From the NCBI RefSeq assembly GCF_002776695.1, contig NZ_LFJC01000003.1, positions 5,241,535 through 5,305,534 on the forward strand: 64,000 nucleotides of DNA, in the 5' to 3' direction. Source of the DNA: Bradyrhizobium nitroreducens (GTDB lineage Bacteria; Pseudomonadota; Alphaproteobacteria; Rhizobiales; Xanthobacteraceae). The notes below the pieces were generated by a model. The model saw only the letters and a program-made list of their open reading frames with translations. It was not told the DNA's origin and searched no databases. Positions 24,301 to 36,300 of this stretch are shown one piece after another. How positions within the stretch are numbered: position 1 is the stretch's first letter; the number at the start of each line of letters is the position of its first letter. A program made the position numbers and the translations under genes.

Positions 24301-27300
24301 TCACCATCGAAGGCGCGCTCGGCGCTGGCGGCATCGAATCGATCCGCTTTGCCGACGGCACGGTGTGGGGAACCAGCGATCTGATCGCGCGGGCGCCGAG
24401 CTTTGCCGACGATGTGCTCACCGGCGATGCCGGCAACAACGTCATGGTCGGCGGTCTCGGCAACGACCATTTGTCCGGCGGTGCCGGCAACGACATCTAC
24501 CGCTTCGCCCGCGGCGATGGCAGCGACGTCATCAACGACAAGGCGTCGTCCGCGGCCGACCGGCTCGAGATCAGCGGCTACACCGCCGCGGAGATCAGCT
24601 TCCACCGCATCGCCGCCGACAGCGACGACGTCGCGATCCGCTTTGCCGGGACGACCGACCAGATCGTCATCGTCGACGCGCTCGCCGCCAACTCCGCCGG
24701 GGTCGAGACTATCGCGCTCGCCGACGGCACGCAGTACACCGTCGCCGATATGAAGCTGGCGATCCTCGCCAGCCTCACCACCGACGGCAACGACATCATC
24801 ATCGGCACCGACGGCGCCGATACGCTGATGGGCGGCAAGGGCAACGACATCGTCGACGGCGGCTACGGCAACGACACCTATCTCTATCGCCGCGGCGACG
24901 GCGACGACCGCATCAACGCGGTCGGCAAGGGCACCGACGTCCTCAGCCTGACCGACTACAACGTCGCTGAAATCGTCTCCGCCGTCCGCGCCGGTCCCGA
25001 CAGCAACGATCTCGTGCTCACTTTCTCGGGTGCAGGCGATCGCGTGGTGCTGACCGACGCGCTCAGTCCGTCCAACAATCCCGCGTTCGGCCTGTCGGTC
25101 CGGTTCGCCGACGGCACGGTCTGGAATCGCGACGCGATGCGCGCCCGCGCGCTGTCGGATATCGACGGTAGCGGCAATGACAACGTCTACGGCTTCGACG
25201 GCAACGACATCTTCGCCGCCCGGGCGGGCAACGATCTGCTCTCGGGCGCGGCCGGCGACGATCTCTATCAGTTCAAGCGCGGAGCCGGCAACGACACGGT
25301 CGTCGATTCCGGAACGGGCGGCACCGACCGGATCCAGATTGCGGACTTCGCCTCGACGGACGCCCATGTCGAGCAGCTCTATCGCAGCTCGGATGCCGTC
25401 GTCATCCGCTTCACCGGCAACAGCGCCGACAGCCTGACCGTGTTCGATGCGCTCTCGACCGATGCCAAGGGGATCGAGAGTTACGTCTTCGCCGACGGCG
25501 TGGTCTGGACCAAGGAGACCCTGCGCGAGCTGCTGGGCAACCGCGCCCCGACGGCCCTGGGGGACGGCTTCTTCTCGGTCACGACGGGCGTCGAGCTCGT
25601 CATCAAGGCGACCGATCTGCTTCGCAACGACTTCGACGCCGACGGCGATGCGCTGACCATCGTCGGCGTCGATGCCGGCAGTTCCGGCGTTGCCACGATC
25701 GATGCCCAGGGCAACATCCACTACACCGCGACCAACGGATATTACGGCTCCGCCTCGATCAGCTACACGATCTCCGACGGCCATAACGGCTTTGCCACGG
25801 CCTCGGTCGATCTCAAGGTGCGCCCGGTCGCGACCGCCTACCCGGATACGGGCTTCACCGTCGCCGAGGACGGCTCGCTGGTGATCCGCGTCGAGCGGCT
25901 CCTGGCCAACGACCTCGACGGCGACCGCATGATCGTCGGTCAGGTCTATCAGGCCGTCAACGGGACGGTGGCGCTGGCCAGCGACGGCAACATCACTTTC
26001 ACGCCGAACGCCAATTTCAACGGCACCGCCGAGTTCAGCTATGTCGCGAACACGCCCGAAGGCGGCCGGGCCGAGGCCAAGGTGACGATCCAGGTCACCG
26101 CGGTCAACGATGCGCCGGTGGCGCATGACGATACCGTCGACGCGACGCTCGAAAGCACCGCCTTCACGCTCGATCCGAGCACGCTGAGCGCCAACGACAG
26201 CGACATCGATCACGACGGGCTCTCGGTGCAGTCGGTGATCTCCAACGCGGATGTCACCGTGACGATCGGCGACGACGGCCTGATCCACGTGACCCCGCGC
26301 GCCTATTTCTGGGGCAACGCGCACTTCGACTATATCGTCGCGGACCCCAGCGGGGCGACCTCGACCGGCCGGGTCAACTTCACCGTCACGCCGGTCAACG
26401 ATCCGCCAGAGCTGCACGACGATCGGTTCGAGACGACCGACAACGGCGATCCGATCCGCGAGGACAACCCGATCGTGATCGGCGCCGATCGGCTGCTCGC
26501 CAACGATATCGAGCACGACGGCGAGACGATGACGCTCACCGCCGTCCGCAACAGCCATGGCGGCAACGCCGTGCTGCTCGAGAACAATACAGTCCTGTTC
26601 ACGCCGACGCCCAATTTCAACGGCGATGCCTGGTTCGAATATCAGGTCGACGACGGTCATGGCGGAACCGCCTGGGCCCGCGCGACGCTGGCCTATCAGC
26701 CGGTCAACGACCTGCCGGATGCCCGCAACGACAGCTACACCGACCAGAGCCTGCCGATCCTGCGCGGCACGGAAGACCATTCGATCGAGATTCCGATCAT
26801 CGAGCTGCTCAAGAACGATAGCGACACCGAAGGCTTCGCGGTGCAGTTCGAGAGCGCCGGCAACGCGGTGCATGGCGACATCACCGTCACCGACCACGGC
26901 ACGATCATCTTCACGCCGGATGCCGATTTCTGGGGCGAGGCGTCGTTCAGCTATCTCGTCCGCGACAACGAGGGCGCGGTCGACGGCGCCACCGTCACGA
27001 TGTGGTTCGAGAACGTCGGCGACGCCCCTCCGGTCGCGCATCGCGACGTGATCTATGTGAACGAGGATATCCCGACCGTCATTCCGATTGCCACGCTGCT
27101 CGCCAACGACACGGATGTGGACCGCGACCCGCTCCGCTTCCTGGGATGGCGGCTGTCGACGACGCTGGATGCGCTGGTGTTCGGCGGCGATGCCGGCCAG
27201 AAGCTGAACGGCACCATCGAATTCGACGCCGATGGCAACCTGGTGTTCACGCCGAACCGGGACGCGAGCCAGAGCTCCGGCTTCGTCTATGGGGTGACCG

Positions 27301-30300
27301 ACGATGCCGACGGCTCGGCGGAAGGCTATGTCGACATCATCATCGTCCCCAGCAACGACGATCCGACCGTCGGCCAGGACGAGGGCTTTGTCACGCCGCT
27401 CGATGCGCCGCTCGTGTTGCGTGTCACCGATCTCCTGAAGAACGACTACGACATCGAGCAGGCCGATCACGACGGCGACGGCGTGATCGACGACGATCTC
27501 GACAATCCGAACCGCGCCCGCCCGACTTTCGTTGGCGTCGACGGCGTCTATGACGCGGATGCGCTCGCGCTCGGCCAGCGCGTGCCGCGCGGCACCGCGG
27601 AGGTGGTCGACTGGAACGGCGAGAAGTTCATCGTCGTGCATTTCTCGGCCGGCCTCACCGGCCAGGTCGCGGTCGAGTACCGGATCGCCGACACCGATGG
27701 CGCGACCGACACCGGCTTTGCGATGGCGTCGGTGGCTGACAGCTATAACGGCCTGCTGCGCGGGACGGCGAAGGCCGACTATCTCGTCGGCACCGAGGGC
27801 GCGGATCTGATCCAGGCGCTCGGCGGCAACGACTTCGTGCTGGGCGGCGGCGGCAACGACCGGATCGAGGCCGGCAGCGGCGACGATCAGATCGATGCAG
27901 GGGCCGGCGACGACTGGATCGACGCTGGCGACGGCGCCGACCGCATCACGGGCGGCGACGGCTACGACACCGTCAGCTTCGAGAACTCCGACTTCCTGGT
28001 GCGCGCCGACCTCGAGTCGCGCGTCGGCCAGGGCGGCTACGCCCAAGGCGACGTCTATATTGGCGTCGAGGCGTTGGTTGGTTCGCAATATGCCGATCAG
28101 CTCGGCGGCGATGCCGGCGACAACCGGCTCGAAGGCCGTGATGGCAACGACATCCTGGAGGGCCGCGGCGGCAACGACATCCTGCTCGGCGGCGCGGGCG
28201 ACGACGTCCTGACCGGCGGGGCGGGGGCCGACGTGCTCGACGGTGGCCTCGGCAACAACACGGCCGACTACAGCTTCGGCGCGACTGGCGTGTCGATCTC
28301 GCTGGCGTCAGGCACCGCCCATGGCGGCGATGCCGAGGGCGACGTCCTCACCAACATCCAGAACCTCACCGGCACCGATGCGGACGACACGCTGGAAGGC
28401 GATGTGCTCGCCAACATCCTGTCGGGCGGTCGCGGCAACGACATTCTGATCGGCAATGCCGGCGACGACACCCTGATCGGCGGCCGCGGTGCGGACCAGC
28501 TGATCGGCGGCGACGGCATCGATACGGCCGACTACACGCTGTCGACGGAAGGGGTCACCGTCGACATGGCCAACGGCGCCGCCGGCGGCGGCGATGCGCT
28601 CGGAGATACCTTCTCCGGGATCGAGATCGTCCAGGGCTCGTATCAGGACGACACCATCCGTGGTGACGCCGGCGACAACCGCATCCGCGGCGGCCGCGGC
28701 GCCGACATCATCGACGGACGCGGCGGCTTCGACATCGCCGATTACAGCCGCGCCGACGAGGGCGTCGCGGTCAATCTGGCGACCGGCCTCGGCACCGCCG
28801 GCGAGGCGGCGGGCGACCAGCTCACCTCGATCGAGATGGTGGTCGGCTCGCTTTGGAACGACCAGTTCACAGGCAGCGCCGGCGACGACTGGTTCCAGGG
28901 CCTGCGCGGCAACGACGCCATCGCCGGCGGGGCCGGCTCGGATACTTATGTGTTTGGCTTCGACGACGGCCAGGACGTCATCACCGAGCAGGGGGCCGAG
29001 ACTGACACCGACCGCCTGGTGCTGTCGTCGGCGATCGCGCCGAAGGACGTCTCGGTCATCCGCGAGGGCAACGACCTCCTGCTCGAATTCGAGCGGCAGG
29101 ACGGCTTCCTGGTCGACACCGTGCGCGTGACCGACCACTTCCTCGGTGCCCAGAGCGGCATCGAGGAGATCGTGTTCGCTAACGGCACAGTCTGGGATCG
29201 CGATCGCATCGATCAGCTGCAGCAGCTCGGCCGCTTCAATGCCGCCGACGACATCGTGCATCTCGGCGTCGAGGACGAGCCGGTCGTGATCGATCCGGCG
29301 ACCCTGTTCGCCAACGACGCCGACAGTGCGGTCAACCTGACGCTCGCCGGCGTTGGCAATGCCGTGAACGGCACCGTGCACGTACGCGAAGACGGCAAGA
29401 TCGAGTTCCTGGGCGCGCCGAACTACAACGGCGATGCCTTCTTCAGCTACACCGTCCGCGACCAGTTCGGTCGCGAGTCCACGGCCCGGGTCGAGGTCGA
29501 TCTCGCACCGGTCAACGACGCGCCGACGGCGGTCGATGATGCGCTGGTCTATGGCGTCGAGGACCAGATCCTGCGGATCAGGATCGACACGCTGCTCGCC
29601 AACGATTTCGACGTCGATGGCGACGCCGGTCTGGAAGGGCTGCACATCGTTTCGATCGCGCCGCTGACCAACACGTCCGGGCAGGCGATCGACGGCTACA
29701 AGGATAACGACTACCAGTTCGAAGCCAGCAACGTGAGCGCGCGGCTGGATGGCGACTACATCCAGTTCAAGCTGCGTCCGGACTATTTCGGCGCGGCAGG
29801 GTTCGTCTACACGCTGGCCGACGCCAGCGGCGCGACCTCGACCGCCAAGGTCGAAATCTCGATCTCGCCCGTCAACGACGCACCGCGCGATCGCGACACC
29901 TATCGCTGGATCCGTCTCGGCCAGGATACCACCGTCACGGTCGCCGACCTCTTGGCCAACACCTACGACATCGAGGGCGACGGCTTCACCTTCGTCGGCC
30001 TGCACGGCGGTCTCGACAACAACCCCGCCAACAATGGCACCCTGGTGTTCGATCAGGCGACCGGCACCATCACCTTCACGCCGGCCTCCCTCGGACAGGC
30101 GAGCATCGAATACGACGTGATCGATGCGCGCGGCGCCGCGGCGACGCTGACCTACGACTTCAAGGTCAAGCCGCTCAACGACCCGCCGAAGGCCTACAAC
30201 GACTATGGCTACCGGACGCTCGAGGACCAGATCCTCGTGATCGACCCGGCGACGATCCTGGCCAACGACACCGACGAGAACGGCGACACGCTGGTGCTCG

Positions 30301-33300
30301 ACAGCATCGCCCGGTTCGCCGATGGCGGTAAGGTCCGCCTGCGCGATGACGGCATGATCGAGTTCCGGCCGACACCGGACTACAACGGCACCGCCGGCTT
30401 CCAGTACACGATCAGCGACGGCCATGGCGGCACCTCGACCGCCTATGTCGCGATCACGGTCCTGCCGCGCAACGAAGCTCCGATCCTGCGCAACGACTAT
30501 GTCAGCGGCCTGGAAGACGGTCCGCTGTTCGTGATCCCCGGCGAGGCGTTCGGCAACGACATCGACGCCGACGGCGACGTGCTGTTCTTCAAGCGCTCCA
30601 CCGTGCTCGGTGTGGTCGACCACCGCTATCTGTCGGCCGGTTACGCGGTCAGCGCGGCCCTGGCCGACGGCTCGGCCCTGCCGTCCTGGCTGCAGTTCGA
30701 TCCGGCCACCATGCGGTTCGCGGGATCGCCGCCGGCCGGAATGGATCCGCTCTCCGTCGACGTCTGGGTGAGCGATCCCTCCAATGGACGCATCTTCAAC
30801 ACCCGGTTCGAGCTGACGGCAGGCGATATCTCGGGTGGCTTCGATGCCAGGACCGATGTCCTCAAGGGTTACGAGATTCGCTCCGCCTTCGCGGTCGACT
30901 ACGAATTCGATGCCTCGGATCTGGATGCGGACACGACCGTCACGGCGAAGCTCGCCGATGGCTCCGTGCTGCCGTCCTGGCTCAGCTTCAACGCCCAGAC
31001 GCTGCAGTTCACGGGAACGCCGCCCGAGGGGACGACGGATCCGATTAGCGTCCAGCTCACCTTCTCGCATCCGGCCGCAGGCGGCGGCAATCCAGGGATC
31101 TTCACCGACAGCATGACGTTGGATCCGGCCGCGCTGCCGGCCGGCGTCACCTATGACAGCCAGCTCGCGCTGCTCGACACCAAGAACGGGACGGTTTCGG
31201 CCTCGATCATCGGCGGCCGCCCGCTGCCGGATTGGCTGTCCTTCGACGCCGCGACGCGCACGGTCAGCCTGAGCGGCTTCGCGCCGGATGCGGATGCGCA
31301 GCTGGCGCGCCTGCAGGTCGTGTTCACGCCGGCGCCGCGCGTGCTTCCCGACGGGACCTATGCGTCGAGTAATCGCGGCTTCACGCTGGAGTTCGTCGTT
31401 GACCCGCATGGCGATCTCGCGAGCCAGATGACGGCGATCAACCACGCGCTGGAAGGCGATGCCTATTTCGCGGGCCAGGGCCTGTTTGCGCTCGACCTGA
31501 AGGGTGCCGGTGCCATCACCGCGACCCGCGAAAGCGGCGCGCCGCTGCCGGACTGGCTGAGCTTCGACCCCGCCACCTTCACCTTCTCCGGCATGCCGCC
31601 GGCCAACTGGGTCGGCGCCGTGCCGGTCCGCCTCGATATCGCCGCCGGCAACGGTCATCCGGCGATGTCGATCATCACCGAAGCCGTGGTCGACGACACT
31701 TTCAAGATTGCGCCGTTCCCGGCCTCAACGGTCGTCTCGCCCGGGCAGATCAACGTCACCGTTCCCACCGACTTCAACGGCACGGTGGTGCTGAGCTATG
31801 ACGCCACCGACGAGAAGGGCGGCGTTTCCGCCAATCCGGCGCTGATCTTCTACGACGTGAAGCCGACGCGCGAGCGGCCGGACACAGCGGTCGACAATCT
31901 GACGGGACGCGAGGGACAAACCACGCGCTTTGCGGTGACCGACCTGCTGCGCAACGACTTCGACCGCGATCGCGATGCCCTGCGCATCCTGTCGCTGGGG
32001 CAGCCGGCCAACGGCTCGCTCGTCATCGAGCTCGCCCATGCCAATATCGCGCCGCCCGCCGGCCTCGGCCAGCTGGAAGGCGCGGTCTGGAGCGCGACGC
32101 TCGCGGACGGCTCGGCACTGCCGGGCTGGCTCACGATCGACAGCGCGACCGGCGCGCTCTCCGGCGACGTCCCGCTGGCGTTCGCTTCGAACCTCGACAT
32201 CCGCTTCACGCGGACGCTCGGTGGCGACAGCCAGAGCGCGACCTTGAGCCAGCGCTTCGACGGCAATTCCGGGGCCTACGTCGTCTACACGCCGGCGGAT
32301 GCTTTCTCCGGCGATGACGGCTTCAGCTATGTCGTGACCGACGACCACGAAGGTCCCTCGACCGGCTCGGCCATCGTGCATGTCGCCGCCGTCAACGATC
32401 CGCCGACCACGGTCGAGGACACGGTCGCGGCGATCGAGGACACACCGCTGCTGATCGATCCGGCGACGCTGATCGCCAACGACTACGACGTCGACAACAA
32501 CCCGATCCGCTTCGTCGACGTCGCCAACGCCACGCACGGCACCGTCAGCTTCGACGGCACCCATATCGTGTTCACGCCGGACCACAATTTCGAGGGCGTC
32601 GCGACGTTCGAGTACATCGTGACCGACGACACCAACGGCTCGAGCACGGGCAAGGTCACGATCAACGTCGCCTCGACCAACCGCGCGCCGATCGCCGCGA
32701 CCGACGTGTTTGAGGCCGTCGAGGATACGCCGTTCGAGTTCACCACCGCCGATCTGCTCGGCAATGACAGCGATGCCGACGGCGACACGATCACGTTCCA
32801 GTCGCTGTCGCGCAGCGCCGCCAACGGCCGCATCGTCGAGCTGCCCGACGGACGCTGGCAGTTCGTGCCGAACGAGAACATCAGCGGCGCCGTCAATTTC
32901 AGCTATACGATCTCGGACGGACGCAAGACCTCGACCGGCACCGTGACGTTCGACGTCGCCGCCGTGAACGATGCGCCGATCGCCAATCCGGACGGAGCCG
33001 GGACGGCCAACGATCCCCTGGGTGTGTTCAGGACGACCCAGGACCAGGCCATCACGATCGACTTCGCCGCACTGATCGCCAACGACCGCGACGTCGAAGG
33101 CGACAGCTTCGAGATCGTCGAGGTGTTCGATGGCGACCAGGGCACGGTGGTTCGCGTCGGCTCGACCGCGGTCTTCACGCCGAACGCCGGCTATATCGGC
33201 GATGCCGGCTTCCACTACCGCGTCACCGACAGCCATGGCGCTTCCAGCGTCGGCTTCGTGACGCTGCTGGTCGCGCCCAACGTGCCGCTGCCGATCCCGG

Positions 33301-36300
33301 TGTCGGATGCCGGCTTCGAGGTGCTCGAAGACGGCTTCATCGACATCGATCCCGCCGCGCTGATGGCGAACGACGTCACGCCCGATGGATCGACCCTGAC
33401 CTTCGTCGGGCTCGAAGGCGCCGAACTGCTCGCCAACGGCAAGTATCGCGTCACGCCCGCCGCCAACTTCAACGGCGAGCTGGTGCTGCACTATTCGGTC
33501 AAGAACGAGCAGGATTTCGCGGTCTCGACCACGGTCACGATCAACGTGCTGCCGGTCGCCGACGCTCCTGTCGCGCGGCCCGACTCGCTCGAGATGCGCG
33601 AGGATTCGCCGTTGACGCTGTTTGCGAGCCAGCTGCTGGCCAATGACAGCGATGCCGACCAGCAGGCGTTCGTGCTCACCCGGATCGTCGCGACCTCTGG
33701 CGTGACGGTCACCGATCTCGGCGTCGGCCAGCTCCAGATCACACCGAGCGCAGATTTCAACGGTCCGGCGTGGTTCGACTACGAGATCGAGGATTCGACC
33801 GGCCTGACCGCGACGACGCGGGTCAACATCAATGTCGCAGCAGTCAACGACGCGCCGGTCATCTCCGCGGTACCCGTGCTCAAGGGGATCGAGGATCAGC
33901 GCTTCAGCGTGACCCTGCCGGCCGGCTTCGTCAGCGACGTCGACGGCGACGCGCTGTTGGTCGAGATCCGCGGCAAGGGCGGCACGGCGCTGCCGGCCTG
34001 GCTGCAATACGATCCGCAGACGCGGCTGCTGAGCGGCGATCCGCCCACCAACTTCAACGGCACGATCCAGCTCGAGATCGCGGCGTCCGACGGCACCGCG
34101 CAGACCGTGCGCGAGCTGCTGGTTTCGATCGCCCCGGTCAACGACGCGCCGGCAATCGTCAGCGCGATCGGCGATGTCGACGTCACCGAGGATCAGCCAT
34201 TCTCGATCGCATTGCCGACCGGCGCGTTTGCCGATGTCGACGGCGATGCCCTGACCTTCGCCGTGACGCTTGGTGACGGCTCGCCGCTGCCGTCCTGGAT
34301 CTCGGTGTCCAACGGCCGCCTCATCGGCACGCCGCCGGCTGACTTCAACGGCAAGCTGGCGCTTGCGATCACGGCAAGCGACGGCGCGCTGTCGACCTCC
34401 GCCGGCTTCCAGCTCAACGTGCTGCCGGTCAACGATGCGCCGGTGCTGGCCCATCCGCTGGACGACCAGGCGGGCCGCGAAGGGGAGGCGCTCGATATTG
34501 TGCTCGACAGGTCGGCCTTCGCCGATGTCGATGGTGACACGCTGACGTTCGCCGCACGCTTGAGCGATGGAAACCCGCTGCCGGCCTGGCTCAGCTTCGA
34601 CGGCTTGCACTTCACCGGAACGCCGCCGCAGAACGCGGCCGGGGACTTCGACATCGAGGTCACCGCGAGCGACGGTACGCTGGCGGCCAGCGACGTGTTC
34701 CGGCTGAGCATCGTCTCGGTCAACCAGGCACCGGTGCTGTCGGTGCCGCTGGCCGATGTGTCCTCGTCCGAGGATGCGCCGCTCTCGATCGCGATTCCCG
34801 CAGGCAGCTTCACCGACCCCAATGGCGACCCGCTGACCTATTCGGCGACGCTCTCCGACGGCAGCGCGCTGCCGTCCTGGCTCGCCTTCGACGGCACGAA
34901 TTTCACCGGCACGCCGCCGGCCGACTTCAACGGCAGCTTCGATATCCTGGTCACGGCCAGCGACGGCGCGCGCGCGGCAAGCGACGTCTTCCGCGTGACC
35001 ATCACGGCGGTGAACGATGCGCCGGTCGTGGCGCAGCCGCTCGCCGACGTGTCGTCGTCGGAGGATACTCCGGTGTCGATCACGATCCCGGCCGGCAGCT
35101 TTGCGGATGTCGACGGTGATTCCTTGACCTATGCCGCGACGCTGGCCGACGGCAGCGCGCTGCCGTCGTGGCTCAGCTTCGACGGCACGACATTCACCGG
35201 CACCCCGCCGTCGAACTACAACGGCGCGATCGACATCAAGGTCGTCGCCAGCGACGGCACGCTCTCGGCCAGCGACGTCTTCACCCTCAACATCACGCCG
35301 GTGAACGACGCGCCGGTGCTGGCGCAGCCGCTGGCCGACATCGTCTCGCCGAAGAACGTCCGCGTCACGATCCCGGTCCCGGCCGGGAGCTTCACCGATC
35401 TCGACGGCGACACGCTGACCCTGACGGCGACCCTGGCGGACGGCAGCGCGCTTCCCTCGTGGCTGGCCTTCGACGGCGCCACCTTCAATGGCACGCCGCC
35501 CACCAACTACACCGGCGCGATCGACGTCAAGGTCACGGCGAGTGACGGGTCGCTCACGGCGAGCGACGTGTTCCGCCTGACGATTCCGTCGGTGAACAAC
35601 GCGCCCGTGGTCGCGATCCCGCTGCCCGACGTCTCCTCGCCGGAAGACACCGCCATCTCGGTCGCAATCCCGGCCGGCAGCTTCACCGACGTCAACGGCA
35701 ACCGGCTGACCTATACGGCGGTGCTCTCCAGCGGGGCCGCGCTGCCGACCTGGCTCGCCTTCGACGGCACCACCTTTACCGGCACGCCGCCGGCCAATTT
35801 CAACGGCACGGTCAGCATCAAGGTCACGGCCAGCGACGGCGCGCTGTCGGCCAGCGACATCTTCGTGCTGACGGTCACACCGGTGAACGACGCGCCGGTG
35901 CTGTCGGTGCCGCTGTCCGACATCAGCTCGGCTGAAGATGCCGCGGTTTCGTACACGATCCCCACCGGCCGCTTCACCGACGTCGACGGCAACACGTTGA
36001 CCTATTCGGCGACCTTGGCCGACGGCAGCCCGCTGCCGTCCTGGCTGACGTTGACCGGCGCCAAGTTCGCCGGCACGCCGCCGCTCAACTTCAACGGTGC
36101 CATCGACATCAAGGTCACCGCGAGCGACGGGTCGCTCTCGGCCAGCGACGTCTTCACCCTGACGATCACACCGAAGAACGATGCGCCGGTGCTGTCCGTG
36201 CCGCTGCCCGACGTGACGTCACCGGAAGACACGCCGCTGTCGATCGCGCTTCCACCCGGAAGCTTCACCGATGTCGACGGCGATACACTGACCTACACCG